Assembly: GCF_008632455.1 (NCBI RefSeq)
Contig: NZ_CP043929.1
Span: 1,922,001 to 1,986,000 of the forward strand
Origin: Methylomonas rhizoryzae
GTDB taxonomy: Bacteria > Pseudomonadota > Gammaproteobacteria > Methylococcales > Methylomonadaceae
Reading direction: 5' to 3'
DNA: 64,000 bases
Shown here piece by piece: positions 8,889-18,354 of the stretch. The translations under genes and the position numbers were made by a program. Within the stretch, counting starts at the first letter, position 1. Every line of letters begins with the position of its first letter. Under the pieces are notes generated by a model. That model ran no database searches and had not been told where the DNA came from. It saw only the letters and a program-made list of their open reading frames with translations.

Positions 8889-9294
8889 TATCCGTTAAAT
8901 AACGAACTAACTTAGTTTTCAAATCGTCGGAGTTGCGAAGCTCGCATTGCCACACGACAAGGCTGCTCCATCCCAAAAGCCGTAAAGCGGCTTGGTTTCT
9001 CGTATCTCTGCTTATATTGTCGCTTATTTTCGATTGCCAGTAATCGATATTGCTTTTCGGCAATTTTCCCCACCTGCAATCGTGGCCGTGCCAAAAGCAC
9101 CCATGCACAAAGATTGCTTTACGCTTGCCGGGAAAGACGATGTCGGGCGAGCCGGGCAACTCTTTTCTATGTAGGCGATAACGGTATCCGAGCGCATGCA
9201 GCATTTTTCTGATTTGTACTTCCGGACCGGTGTTTTTGCTCTTTACACTGGTCATGATGCCGCTTCTGACTGCCTTGGATACTCTGTCATTCAT
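8878..9294 (-). CDS. vsr: very short patch repair endonuclease Vsr
   Basis: Nicks DNA at T:G mismatches formed when 5-methylcytosine deaminates, and accompanies C5-methyltransferases. The signature regions are MTSVKSKNTGPE, the catalytic SPDIVFPGKRKAIFVHGCFWHGHDC with its zinc-binding Cys and His residues, and LLGWSSLVVWQCEL. I chose the Met at 9294 because family members begin with a sequence like MNDRVSKAVRSGIM; a Met seven codons earlier (9315) is also possible. First gene of the cassette. Confidence 0.92.
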   Translation of the reverse strand: MNDRVSKAVRSGIMTSVKSKNTGPEVQIRKMLHALGYRYRLHRKELPGSPDIVFPGKRKAIFVHGCFWHGHDCRWGKLPKSNIDYWQSKISDNISRDTRNQAALRLLGWSSLVVWQCELRNSDDLKTKLVRYLTDSEG

Positions 9295-9559
9295 TGCCGA
9301 AGCCGTTTTGTACATTTTTACAAAATCTACCGTTAATAACGTGTCTTACGTTGTTCGTCGTTTAGGTAGGGTGGATAAATTTTGCCTAGCCTACGCCTTG
9401 TTCGCAACACCCTAGCCATGCTTCCAGTAGCGCCAAGGTTGGCATAAAAGACCGCTTGATTAATCGCACGCTGAAATCCATGAATTGTCGCGGCAAGTTT
9501 AATTTGTCGCAAATTAGAGCCAACGATTTGAAAACCAAAGGCATCGCCGCGACTTTATC

Positions 9560-9827
9560 AACGCCGAGCATGCATCTGATCAACATGGCCCGCGGCGACG
9601 TGGTGGACAGCCCAGCCTTGATAGACGGACGGATTGCCGGGGCCGGCCTGGAGGTCTACGAGAACCAGCCTAAGCTGCATCCCGGATTTCTAAGTTTGGA
9701 GAACGCCACGCTGCTACCGCACTTGGGCAGCGCCACCATTGCCACCCGCACTGCCATGGACGAGAATGTGTCGGTTAACCTGGAAGCGTTTTTCGCCGGG
9801 CGGGAATTGCCGGATAGAGTGGTTTAA
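9560..9827 (+). pseudogene. remnant of D-2-hydroxyacid dehydrogenase
   Basis: About 88 codons match the C-terminal half of NAD-dependent 2-hydroxyacid dehydrogenases (glyoxylate/hydroxypyruvate reductase type): HLINMARGDVVDSPALIDG, then AGAGLEVYENQPKLHPGF, then LLPHLGSATIATRTAM with the catalytic His. The catalytic domain start and most of the Rossmann fold are missing, and the upstream codons do not resemble the family. It is a 5'-truncated fragment, probably left by the rearrangement that brought in the restriction cassette. Confidence 0.75.
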
Positions 9828-10180
9828 GCGACGCCGCCGGCAGTTGCGGCGAAAGCGCTGGCCGCGGGTGGCGTTGGATTTGCCGTAAGGGCTGGCGGTA
9901 TTGGTGTCGGCGCTGCGGCGGTGGCGACAACGCTGTCTCGGCGGTCGCCGTACAGCCGGGTTTTGTTGGCGTCGTGGCTTGCTTGGCTGTGAAGGTTTAC
10001 ATCCTGTTTACACCGGATACGCCATTCAGCGTATCGCTGTGGTCAAAGTGGCGTCATGCCTTCCGCTTCGGATTGTTGGCGAGAGCGGCATTGGAATGTG
10101 TCGAAAAGCTACGGAAGCCTCCGGAGGTTCCAAGGCCACTTTATCTTGCGTTGAGCATAGGTGGGCATTTCGCCAAACCG
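9828..10180. other. intergenic, no recognised gene
   Basis: Between the dehydrogenase remnant and the LuxR gene. Open frames cross it, but none shows a ribosome site or recognisable protein pattern. One starting near 9974 runs antisense into the LuxR gene and is best dismissed. The region looks like decayed coding DNA. Confidence 0.4.
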
Positions 10181-11329
10181 TCATCTGTCCCTCACCGCCG
10201 GCACCGACAACACCAGCCGCAACAAATCCCGTTGCGAGTTAGTGCCGGTTTTTTCCATCGCCGCTTTCAAATGGCTACGCACCGTGGATTTTTTCAAACC
10301 TTCGGCGTTGGCGTAAGTATCGACGTCCTCGCCTTGCGCCAATGCGCGGGCAACCCGCGCCTCCGCCGCCGTCAGGCCGAACAGCTCCATCAATTGCCTA
10401 ACCGTTGCCACCCTGTGTTGCGGGCCGGCCGCGATCAACACGATCAAGGCGACTTGTTGATCGTGCAGCAAGGGATTGCCCAAACTCGGAGCCGGAATCG
10501 CCGTCAGGCAGCAATGGGCGTAACCGTTGCCCGCACCCAGATTCAGGTGTTGCGGTTTGCGGCTGCTTACCGCATTTCTCAACGCCGCTTGCAATACCGC
10601 GTCCTTGTCGGCATCCAAGGCGTGCAGGCCGCCGTGGTGCAAAGTCAAACAATGTCCCTCGCGTAACCAGGATTCGCCGCGCTGATTCAGGTAAATCAAG
10701 CGCCCGTTGGCCGACAAACCCAAAATACACAAACCCGACACGGCTTGAGCGGTGCCGTTGACCGTTTGCCGGTTTTCGGACGCCAAGCGCTCGCCGGCCA
10801 GGCGCTGGTTCAGTTCGCAGGCGCGTTTTAGATGCGGCAGCAGGCGGGCGTACCAGGCCAAATCGTCGTAGGAATAAGGGCCTTTGTGTTTGGAGCGCAA
10901 GGCGCTGAGTTTCACCGCGAGTTCGCCGTTTCTGGCAACGATGCCGCCGATGGCGTAAAACAGATTTTGCGGACGCAGCCAGTCGCCGAAATACTCGGTT
11001 CTCAGCAATAAATTGTCGTCGAACAACATCGACGAGGTTACCGCCACGCCTTCCTGCAATAATCGTTCATTCTCAACCCACACGTTAGTCAACGTGTAAT
11101 GGTCGGCGTAACTGGCAAGATAGTCGGAATCAAAACGCACGAAACGAAAACTTTCCGCGCCGTCTTCGGCATGCACTCCGCGACTGCCGAAATCGTGCAC
11201 CCACAAGGTAGTGCCGGCTGCGTCAAACCAGTCGGAAAACTCCAACAAAACCGCCTGCCAGCGTTCAGGCTCCAGGGCCGCTTCATAAATCAACCCCACC
11301 AATTTGTCGTACTCGGCCTCTTGGCTCAT
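10181..11329 (-). CDS. LuxR-family transcriptional regulator
   Basis: 382 residues. The C-terminal 70 residues form a LuxR-type helix-turn-helix (FGLTAAEARVARALAQGEDV, then LKKSTVRSHLKAAMEKTGT). The N-terminal 300 residues carry no recognised ligand domain, though about 190-300 looks PAS-like (GLCILGLSANGRLIYLNQRG). Proteins of this shape are common stand-alone regulators; the signal is unknown. It is monocistronic, with its promoter in the roughly 125 bases before the IS630 element. Confidence 0.85.
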   Translation of the reverse strand: MSQEAEYDKLVGLIYEAALEPERWQAVLLEFSDWFDAAGTTLWVHDFGSRGVHAEDGAESFRFVRFDSDYLASYADHYTLTNVWVENERLLQEGVAVTSSMLFDDNLLLRTEYFGDWLRPQNLFYAIGGIVARNGELAVKLSALRSKHKGPYSYDDLAWYARLLPHLKRACELNQRLAGERLASENRQTVNGTAQAVSGLCILGLSANGRLIYLNQRGESWLREGHCLTLHHGGLHALDADKDAVLQAALRNAVSSRKPQHLNLGAGNGYAHCCLTAIPAPSLGNPLLHDQQVALIVLIAAGPQHRVATVRQLMELFGLTAAEARVARALAQGEDVDTYANAEGLKKSTVRSHLKAAMEKTGTNSQRDLLRLVLSVPAVRDR

Positions 11330-11455
11330 ACCGCCCCCTTTGTCGTTCGTATTATCGGGTCGCGAAGAATGTGTTGCGCGAACCGATTCTAGCGTAGGTA
11401 TTTGGTGGCTAACAAGATTTTATCGGCTTGTCATCCTGCATTTGGGGGATGTGTA

Positions 11456-12524
11456 AGCGCCTAGCAAAAAGTTAGCGTGTATTTAGAGCCAAATCCACGG
11501 CCAATTTCCTCAATGGCCTGTTCCAGTTCATCCGGCGTATATGCTTTGAAAGGCAGCCATTCATATTTCATCTTATGCCACAGCAATTCGATTCGGTTCA
11601 ATTCAGGACTGTAGGGAGGCAGAAAATAAAATCGCATGCCTTTCTCTTCCAATAAATCCCAATAAGGTTTCAGCTTTTTGGCGGTATGAATGGAGGCATT
11701 GTCCAAAATCACCACCATCGGCTTGCTGACGCGTTCGATCAACGCCATCAGAAAGCCAAAGAACCACAGACCATTTACGCTCTGCCAAAGTTGGGTCAAC
11801 AGTAGCCGCCCCGATGACAGCAGCGCGCCGATCACATTTATGCGCTGCGCGCGCTTAGCGGTAATGGCATGGACTTCGCCGCGCTTCGTCCAAGCCGAAC
11901 GATTCGGTGGTTGCGGCGCAAATCCGGCTTCATCCACATACGCCAATTCGATATCACCGGCTTCCGCTTGCTTAATCAGTTCTGCGATATCGTGTCTCGC
12001 TTGTTCGAAGCGTTCGGGATCTCGCTTTTTTTTAAACTATAGCGCGTGCGCTTCCAGACATAGCCCATGCGTTTCAACTCGTTTCGCAACGTACCGGCAC
12101 TGATCGTCACGCCGCATTCCGCCGTCAGTCGACTGACCAGAGCCCGACAGGTCAATGGTTCTGCCTCAATCCAGCCTTTGAGCTGATTGCGATTCGCGTC
12201 CGTCAGTTTACTCGGCGCACCACTGCGCGGCTGATCCGGTAAGCTCGCTAGCCCGTTTCTCCACCACTTCCGCCGCCGCTCACGAATCGCTTCCGGCTTT
12301 ACACCCTGATGCGCGGCAACCGCAATCACTGTTTGACCATCGGATAACATCAGGATGGTTTGCGCCCGTTCGCGCTCTCGCCAATCACTCCCTTTCTTGA
12401 CGATTATTTGGAGTTGCTCTCGTTCGGTTTCGCTCAATTCAATCGGTTTTACGCGCATTCCTTTAGTTATCGCTCTGTTCAAAACCCTGCTATTCTACTG
12501 CATGGCGATTTATTGTTAAGCGCT
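11456..12524 (-). mobile_element. IS630-family insertion sequence, copy 1
   Basis: 1069 bp with imperfect terminal inverted repeats AGCGCTTAACAA and AGCGCCTAGCAA, flanked by TA on both sides (11454-11455 and 12525-12526), the target duplication of this family. As far as I can read it is identical to the copy at 56529-57597, in opposite orientation. It lies between the LuxR gene and an AT-rich region and interrupts no recognisable gene. Confidence 0.93.
11461..12482 (-). CDS. IS630 transposase, two frames joined by -1 frameshift
   Basis: The first frame (12482-11976, 168 residues) holds the helix-turn-helix DNA-binding part. The second (through 11461) holds the DDE catalytic domain: YVDEAGFAPQP, VVILDNASIHTAKK and PPYSPELNRIELLWHKMK supply the three acidic residues. 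The frames overlap at a run of eight A on the coding strand (T at 12026-12033), a typical slippery site for programmed -1 frameshifting in IS630. Because the second copy has the same arrangement, this is the functional form rather than damage. Confidence 0.9.
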
Positions 12525-12526
12525 TA

Positions 12527-12806
12527 TTATGAGATTTTTTGTTTTATTACAGAAAAAACATAGTTATAAATAAACGGTAGTAATTTTATTTAGAGTTGTA
12601 TCTCTTCTGTACAGATAATTTTTGAAAAATATTATGAAAAATAATTTTTTTAAAAAAGTTTCATGTCGTTCATCTTTGTTTTGTTCAATATCGGTTATTT
12701 GCCACCTGTTCATGCTTAAAATGTTGATATTTTATTGATACCTAGGCAATAACGGGCCTCAACGTGTTGATTCCTCACATGATTTTGTTATGATTTGTAG
12801 AAAATT
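12527..12806. other. AT-rich intergenic stretch
   Basis: Strongly AT-rich compared with the GC-rich flanks, with long A and T runs and no gene. It is likely to hold the promoter of the lipoprotein gene that follows and marks the left edge of foreign DNA. Confidence 0.5.
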
Positions 12807-13853
12807 ATGAACATAAGTAGTTTAAAATTTATAATTATATTTTCATTGGCATTAACTTCATGCAATGCACACCGACATTATCGGGCATATCTCCTTGAGA
12901 ATGAAAGTGGAGATACATTTACTGAAAAGGCAAATGCAATAGGAGTGGAGCGAAATAAAAGGGTGTGCATATCTCTTGAAACAATGCGCGTTGGATTTTT
13001 GCACCGATCTACAGAGTTGTATTTTGGTTTCGAATTTGATCGAGGAATAACGGCTTTTGAAAACAAATTGTATAATTGGACAGGCGGGCGCGATCTTTGG
13101 TTAATAACAGATGTAATAGGGCGCGATTCGGAAAATCCTTTCAATGAGAAGCGTAGTTTTAAAATATCCAGCATAAAATTCGATCAGGAGTCATTTAGCT
13201 TTTTACCCATTGATGCCAATGATAAAGTTGTTTTCGACGGCATTGCAGATACACCTTACGACGTTACTTTTCGGCTTTATACCGTCCATGGGATACCGAC
13301 TAAACGAGCCTTACTTGATATTGGTTCACAAAGTATATTTAAAGCCGGGTGGTTTGCGGCACAGGGATTTCTTAACGCAACTACTGATTATCTTGGCAAA
13401 GAAATAGTTGATTTGGTTACTAATAAAACGGAAGAACAGCTTTTCTGGGAAAAAATACTTTTAAAATTTAGCGCTGAGCTTGAGTTTGAGGGCTCTTTTC
13501 GCCTTATGCCAGTTGTGCCAGCCAAAAAAAATAAACCTGATAAAATATATTCACTTTATGATTTTGTTAAATCGGAAATTGATGCTGATTACGATAAGAA
13601 ACATGATAAAAAAGAACAAGATAAGGAAAACGGCCTTTGTAAAGATGACTATAAGAATATATATTATTGCAATGATGGCACTGTTAGATTGCCTGAGAAT
13701 AGAGAAGAATATTTACAGGTTTACAAGCATGTCCGGGAAAAACTAAAATCTGTGCTCTTGCCGGACTACCCCCTAGATATGAATGCAACTACTTGGAAGG
13801 ACGATCTTTCAAAGTCGTATATTAAGTTCAAAGTTAAGGAAAGTTGCAATTAA
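12807..13853 (+). CDS. predicted lipoprotein, unknown function
   Basis: 348 residues. It begins with a lipoprotein signal, MNISSLKFIIIFSLALTSC, with lipobox LTSC and Cys19 as the lipidation site. The rest is soluble and charged, with a Lys/Asp/Glu-rich stretch at about 260-280 (KKHDKKEQDKEN). I do not recognise the family. The gene is much richer in AT than its neighbours and uses AT-rich codons throughout, which suggests horizontal transfer. Its stop abuts a truncated PEP-CTERM gene fragment, so the incoming segment seems to have replaced that gene's 5' part. Confidence 0.75.
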   Translation: MNISSLKFIIIFSLALTSCNAHRHYRAYLLENESGDTFTEKANAIGVERNKRVCISLETMRVGFLHRSTELYFGFEFDRGITAFENKLYNWTGGRDLWLITDVIGRDSENPFNEKRSFKISSIKFDQESFSFLPIDANDKVVFDGIADTPYDVTFRLYTVHGIPTKRALLDIGSQSIFKAGWFAAQGFLNATTDYLGKEIVDLVTNKTEEQLFWEKILLKFSAELEFEGSFRLMPVVPAKKNKPDKIYSLYDFVKSEIDADYDKKHDKKEQDKENGLCKDDYKNIYYCNDGTVRLPENREEYLQVYKHVREKLKSVLLPDYPLDMNATTWKDDLSKSYIKFKVKESCN

Positions 13854-14206
13854 ATACGGCGGTTACAACATTCAAACCAGCGAAATGGGACACTTGTTTT
13901 ACGAGGAACTGGGCGGCATGGCCTCGCAACCGATTAGCACCCGGCACGACAGCGATTACGCCTTGTTCGGCAATATCCAGCAATATTATTGGTCCGGAAC
14001 CGAGTATTTGTTCGGCTTGGGAAATAGTACCGCGTGGACTTTCGACTTTAACGACGGCAGCCAATGGAGTTCGTTTAAGAACCCCCAATTCCCTCGCTTG
14101 TATGCCTGGCCCGTGCGCGACGGCGATGTCGCCGCCGTGCCGTTGCCTGCCGGCTTGGCTGTTCCTATCCGGCATACTCGGCACATTAGCCTTGCGAAAC
14201 CGCTAA
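13854..14206 (+). pseudogene. truncated, frameshifted PEP-CTERM protein remnant
   Basis: From 13854 the sequence encodes the C-terminal half of an Lcl/DUF1566-like secreted protein (MGHLFYEELGG, YYWSGTEY, AWTFDFNDGSQ, YAWPVRDGD), closely resembling the intact neighbour at 14268. It has no start codon, and the sorting tail is split: VPLPAG in one frame and AWLFLSGILGTLALRNR in another, so one frameshift falls at about 14150. A dead paralogue cut off by the AT-rich insert. Confidence 0.75.
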
Positions 14207-14267
14207 CGGCAAGGTTCTTAAGCCATGGACGAAATCAATTTTTGACAACAACCACAAGGAGCAAACC

Positions 14268-15140
14268 ATGGAAATAAAACGCCCCCTGATGATACTTGGC
14301 GCACTACTCAGCGCCACCGCCTTCAACGCCCACGCCAGCCTGACCAGTTATACCGCCAACGGCGTGGACTTTGTCCGCATGCAAAGCGGCAGCTTTGATA
14401 TCAGCTGGACCAAAGACGGCAATCTGTTCCAAACCCTGGCCGACAGTTATGCCGGCGGCACCTCGGCCTTCGTCAACGCTGTGATTGCCTCGGTACCCGG
14501 CGGCAAGATCAACGACACGCCCAATGTTTACGATACCCCATCTAACAGCGGCTACCACACCCTGTCCGCCAGTGCTGACTTCGACACGACAAACGGAAGA
14601 GTTAGCTGGTTTGGGGCCCAAGCCTATGTCAACTACCTGAACAGTATCAGCTACGGTGGGAGCAACCAGTGGCGCCTACCAACCATGATCGACACTGGCA
14701 GCGCGGGTTGCGATCTTGCCTTTAGCGGCACCGACTGCGGCTCCAACGTCAATACGGCCACGGGTGAGATGGCCAAGCTGTATTACGACGAGTTGGGCAA
14801 AACAGCCTACTACAACACCAGCGGTGCAGGTGAACAGCCTAATTACGGAATTCTGGGTACCAGCACACTCTTTGATACCACCGGTTCCACAGGCCTTTTC
14901 GGCAACGTACACACCTCTGGGTACTGGTCTGATATAGAGTATGCGTCCGACCCTATCTTCGCATGGTCCTTCTATACCTACGGCGGCGTCCAGAGCTACG
15001 GCTATAAGAGCGACCAGGGCTACGCATGGGCAGTCAGCCCCGGACAAGTGTCCGCCGTGCCGGTACCGGTTGCTGTCTGGCTGTTTTTGTCCGGCATGTT
15101 GGGCACGTTGATTTTGCAACGCCGTTACAGTGGTCGTTGA
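14268..15140 (+). CDS. PEP-CTERM protein with Lcl/DUF1566-like domain
   Basis: 290 residues. Signal peptide MEIKRPLMILGALLSATAFNAHA, then an Lcl-like region with tryptophan-rich repeats (WFGAQAYVNYLN, NQWRLPTM, YYDELG, GYWSDIEY, YAWAVSPG). It ends in VPVPVAVWLFLSGMLGTLILQRR, a PEP-CTERM sorting tail: short motif, membrane helix, basic end. Such proteins are cleaved and anchored by exosortase, which is not in this window. AAGGAG precedes the ATG. Its closest relative is the broken copy just upstream, a tandem duplication. Confidence 0.85.
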   Translation: MEIKRPLMILGALLSATAFNAHASLTSYTANGVDFVRMQSGSFDISWTKDGNLFQTLADSYAGGTSAFVNAVIASVPGGKINDTPNVYDTPSNSGYHTLSASADFDTTNGRVSWFGAQAYVNYLNSISYGGSNQWRLPTMIDTGSAGCDLAFSGTDCGSNVNTATGEMAKLYYDELGKTAYYNTSGAGEQPNYGILGTSTLFDTTGSTGLFGNVHTSGYWSDIEYASDPIFAWSFYTYGGVQSYGYKSDQGYAWAVSPGQVSAVPVPVAVWLFLSGMLGTLILQRRYSGR

Positions 15141-15143
15141 CTC

Positions 15144-15491
15144 ATGGATACCGCCGATCTGGTAAAAGAATTGTGGAGTATCGCCAACATCGTTACCGGT
15201 TTTGCGGTGATGCAGGGGCTGGGTTTTAGTTTCGCATTGGGCGACAAATTGCGTTTTTTACAGAATTCGAACGGTTGTGTCCAAACGGTTTTGGCCTTGA
15301 TATGCGTTGCCATTACCGGCATGTACTGTTTTGCGGTCTGGCGGTTGGAATATTTGGCCTGTTCCCACATCGACCGGAGTCTGCGGGGCGTTTGGCGCGA
15401 AATTACTATCGGCCGGATTGCGGCCATCGCCGTGTTCAATGCCGGACTGCCGGTGTTTGCAATTTATGCCAAGGCCATTTTCTCGCAATGA
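15144..15491 (+). CDS. small membrane protein, unknown function
   Basis: 115 residues with three predicted membrane helices (about 17-33, 46-66 and 90-112). It starts 3 bases after the PEP-CTERM stop, so it is probably co-transcribed and coupled. No family recognised. Helices separated by charged loops (GDKLRFLQNSN, HIDRSLRGVWRE) make a real protein likely. Confidence 0.55.
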   Translation: MDTADLVKELWSIANIVTGFAVMQGLGFSFALGDKLRFLQNSNGCVQTVLALICVAITGMYCFAVWRLEYLACSHIDRSLRGVWREITIGRIAAIAVFNAGLPVFAIYAKAIFSQ

Positions 15492-15934
15492 TGCGGGCTA
15501 CTATCGGCAATCGGATCGGGGTTGTAAGAGGCGTAGAGAGTGGTCGTAGGGAGTTGGTGGCTTGTGAGGCCAGGCTTAAGATTTTGGATTGGTTCACTTG
15601 AACAGGATAGGATATACACCCCGTCCTAAACGTTTCAAACCAAGCTACCGGTAAGCCAAAACGTGGCGAGCGGATTGAATAATCCACCCGGCGGATGAGC
15701 AGGATTTCCGGCTTTTGCAGTTTAAAGGCTACAAAGGGCCGCCAGTTGCGTGCGCCGACTGAACAGGCAAGTTCTGCCGTCTATCGTCATGGCTTTCAAG
15801 TGGTGTTCGCGCAGGTCGAGTTCCTACAGAATCGCAGTCCTAACGTTCATGAAGGCACGGCATCGCCCCGGCAAATGAAAGTCGACGCTGTTCTATCGCT
15901 AGTGTTTTGGACGGCATCCGCGTGACTTTCAGAG
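15492..15934. other. intergenic, nothing recognised
   Basis: About 440 bases of GC-rich DNA between the membrane protein and the 211-bp repeat. I find no gene, terminator or site I can name; short open frames lack ribosome sites. Confidence 0.4.
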
Positions 15935-16145
15935 TAAAAAGCGAAGCTGTCTGTAACCGGCCTCGCGGCGGCAATCGCTGCCGGGCAGGGAATTCCTCAT
16001 CCGGGTTTAACCCGAGACCGGCGGCGTCCAAGCAGTTTTGAGGTTACCGCGACAACGCGGAAACCGTAACTACTGTAAAAAACGCCGCCAAGATCTTAAT
16101 CGGGCAACTTTCAGCTCGTCGCCGCGGTTTTTCTGCGCATACCGA
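15935..16145 (+). repeat. 211-bp direct repeat, copy 1
   Basis: Matches 49848-50058 in the same orientation with one difference noticed (C versus T about 20 bases in). In copy 2 the last 35 bases are the 3' end of a PEP-CTERM gene and the rest is its downstream flank. Here the same bases run straight into a truncated IS5 transposase at ACCGA. It contains several short stem-loops, such as GGTTTCCGCG with CGCGGTAACC. Confidence 0.9.
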
Positions 16146-16911
16146 GCAAATCTTCCAGGCCATCAACCAAACGCTGGCGGATCGCGGGCTGTTTCTAAAA
16201 GCCGGCACCATCGTCGATGCCAGTCTGATTGCCGCCCCGACCTCGACCAAAAACCAAAGCCAGTCGCGCGACCCGGAAATGCATGCCAGCAAAAAGGGCA
16301 ATCAATGGTTTTTTGGCAGCAAGTTTCATATCGGCGTTGACCACGAAACCGGCTTGGTGCATACGCTCAAGGTCACCTCAGGCAACGTCAGCGACGTAGC
16401 TGAAGCTGCCCACTTGCTGCACGGCGAAGAGCAGTTTGTCCACGGCGATGCCGGTTATCAGGGCTTGGAAAAGCGCCCGGAGATGCCCGCCGACAATCCA
16501 CCGACCTGCGTGGTTGCGATGCGCCCTGGCAAACTGCGTAAGCTAAGCAACGACGACAGCGAGCAGGCTCAGTTACTGCGCGCGGCAGCCAGAGAACTGG
16601 CCAGCCGCCGGGCCAAGGTCGAACACGTGTTCCGGGATATCAAAATCCGCTTTGGTTATGCCAAGAATCGCTATCGTGGCTTAGCCAAAAACACTGCTCG
16701 TCTGACCTTTCTGACCGCGATTGCCAATGTGCTTCGGGGTGACGCTTATGAACGTCGCTGCCTCATGGCGTCTGGCATTTGAAAATAGGCCCAGAAATGG
16801 GCGTGTTTTTGAGAAAAAACGACTGCTTTGATAAAAAACGGTCAATTATTGAATTTTTTGATTAGTTTTCGAATTTACAGGGGCTCAAAACGGTAGTTCT
16901 TAAGAGGTTCC
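16144..16911 (+). pseudogene. IS5-family transposase, 5'-truncated
   Basis: Open frame from 16144 to 16782 without its start: it begins at EQIFQAINQTLADRG and continues through GTIVDASLIAAPTSTKN, KFHIGVDHETGLVHT and the C-terminal KVEHVFRDIKIRFGYAKNRY. The missing N-terminal half is seen in the copy at 48252-49436. The right inverted end, near AGAGGTTCCC, is at about 16911, and a second degraded end lies near 16945. No complete element remains, so it cannot move itself. Confidence 0.85.
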
Positions 16912-17009
16912 CTAGCGCTCAAAACAGCAATTTTTCAGAAGCTCCTTAGACCATGCTTTCAACCGAAAAACGTGCCTAATTCACTGATCAATATGGTTTT
17001 CTAGCAAAT

Positions 17010-17650
17010 TTGCCGCTGAACTTGGATAAACAGTCAGAATTGAAGTAGGGTCATGGCGTGATTAGTTTCCTCGGCACTCGCTCTACGAAAGACTTTATCC
17101 TTTACGCAGGGTCATTTTACGTTCGCTAAGTCGTTTCCTATCGCGATTGATAAATTCGGCGACACATTGGAATTCATGGTGTCTCAGCATAAGACGAAGA
17201 AGCTGCCACCCGATTTTTTGAAAAAGCTATTGAGCATTGCAGTCTACCGAGTTGCGTCGTTATTAAAAAAGCAGTCCCAACGAGGCGGAATTACTCGACA
17301 GGAATATTCGGTTACTTCTAATCAATCGGATCTCTGATCGACATTCTTCTGGTCATAACTCTGCATAATCGCATCGAGCAAGATCGTCGACACATCAAAA
17401 AGCTCACGCTTCCGATGTTAGATTGCAAGCGCTTTATTCGGCGGAAGTTACCTTAACGGCAGTTGAAACCGCCCGGTTGACTCGAATGGGGCAGTTGTCG
17501 CCAATCGGCATTCTGGCTTACCGCTAGCTTATTGGCTTTAGCAGGATAAATTTGCCGGAAGGCCATCGCGTGTTCGACTTGGTGTAAATTTGCGACAAAG
17601 CCCGTCTTTCAGGCTACCGTCGAGTTGCGGCGGCTCGGGGCGTACGCTGG
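17010..17650 (+). pseudogene. decayed IS6-family transposase
   Basis: Scattered matches to IS6 transposases in changing frames: a start region resembling ISFxGTxYxKD near 17058, DKFGDTLEFMVSQHKTKK near 17150, and IEQDHRHIKKLTLPML near 17378 (the family has EQDHRxIKRRTRPML). Several stops and frame changes. The left flank GCCGCTGAACTTGGATAA and the right part match the other IS6 remnant at 47680-48235. Confidence 0.7.
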
Positions 17651-17657
17651 ATTATTT

Positions 17658-18218
17658 CTAGTTTTGCCTGCTATGGCTGATATCGGTCAGCGCAATTCGC
17701 AAAGTCGGCGGTTCGTTCGAGGGGATGCGGTGTAGGCAGTCCAGATGAGCATAAAAATTAGATCCGTCGGCTCGTTTCATTTCCAGGCCAACCGCTCGTT
17801 TTTCGTTTGCGCCGGATTCCATGATGTCCGCAACAAGTTGAATCCATCGGTCGCTGTCCTTTGAGGCAACAAATTTAGAGAAACGTTGCCCAATCAGTTT
17901 GTCGCGCTCCAGGCCAAGCAATGCGCATCCGGAGAGATTGATGGTGTCGATGCAGTCTGTCCGGTCGATGGTGATGTAACCGACGGGCGCAAATTCGTAA
18001 AGGTCTAGATAACGATCGTGTGCATCAAGCAAGGCGTTGTGCGCATTGCGCAACTCTTCGTTTTGCATTTCCAGCTCGATCTTGTGGACCAGCAGTTCGT
18101 GTACCAGAACTTCAGCCGGTTTGGCCTTCATTTCTTCGGGCGATAAACTGGAAACTAGAGCTTCGGCTTTGCTTCTCAATGCTTTACGCCTTTCGATGCC
18201 ATCCCATTGTAAATTCAT
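17658..18218 (-). CDS. stand-alone PAS domain protein
   Basis: 186 residues from the ATG at 18218. A helical N-terminus holds LVHELLVHKIELEMQNEELR (about 42-61), then one PAS domain (LYEFAPVGYITIDRTDCIDTINLSGCALLGLERDKLIGQ) and a PAC end ending in LTDISHSRQN. There is no output domain, so it may act as a partner or dominant sensor. The same helix-PAS module is the N-terminus of the GGDEF-EAL protein at 40137, which suggests a shared signal or dimer partner. A palindromic Crp/Fnr-like site lies about 120 bp upstream. Confidence 0.85.
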   Translation of the reverse strand: MNLQWDGIERRKALRSKAEALVSSLSPEEMKAKPAEVLVHELLVHKIELEMQNEELRNAHNALLDAHDRYLDLYEFAPVGYITIDRTDCIDTINLSGCALLGLERDKLIGQRFSKFVASKDSDRWIQLVADIMESGANEKRAVGLEMKRADGSNFYAHLDCLHRIPSNEPPTLRIALTDISHSRQN

Positions 18219-18335
18219 GTTGCGTTCTCTTTTAGTCTCGACCCAAGAGTGATGGTGGTAGTCGGAAGTCACCACGGATTAGTTTGCCGCCTATCGCTGG
18301 TCTTCGCTCAACTCTAATTCGCTCAATTCACGGGG

Positions 18336-18354
18336 TATGTGCGCTAGCGAACTG
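18336..18354. promoter_or_regulatory. Crp/Fnr-like palindromic site 1 (divergent)
   Basis: Core TGTGCGCTAGCGAACT at 18338-18353 preceded by TA. Rightward -10 candidate TCTAAT at 18375; leftward candidate TAGAGT at 18316; each starts 29.5 bp from the centre. It could activate both the PAS gene and the rightward genes. Confidence 0.65.

Noticed and set aside
9974..10666. 230-residue plus-strand frame into the LuxR gene
   Set aside because: Runs antisense through a clear helix-turn-helix gene and looks like no known protein.
15935..16145. Structured 211-bp repeat considered as a riboswitch
   Set aside because: No c-di-GMP, B12 or other consensus found. Copy 2 shows it is a gene 3' end and flank, and the hairpins fit terminators or chance.
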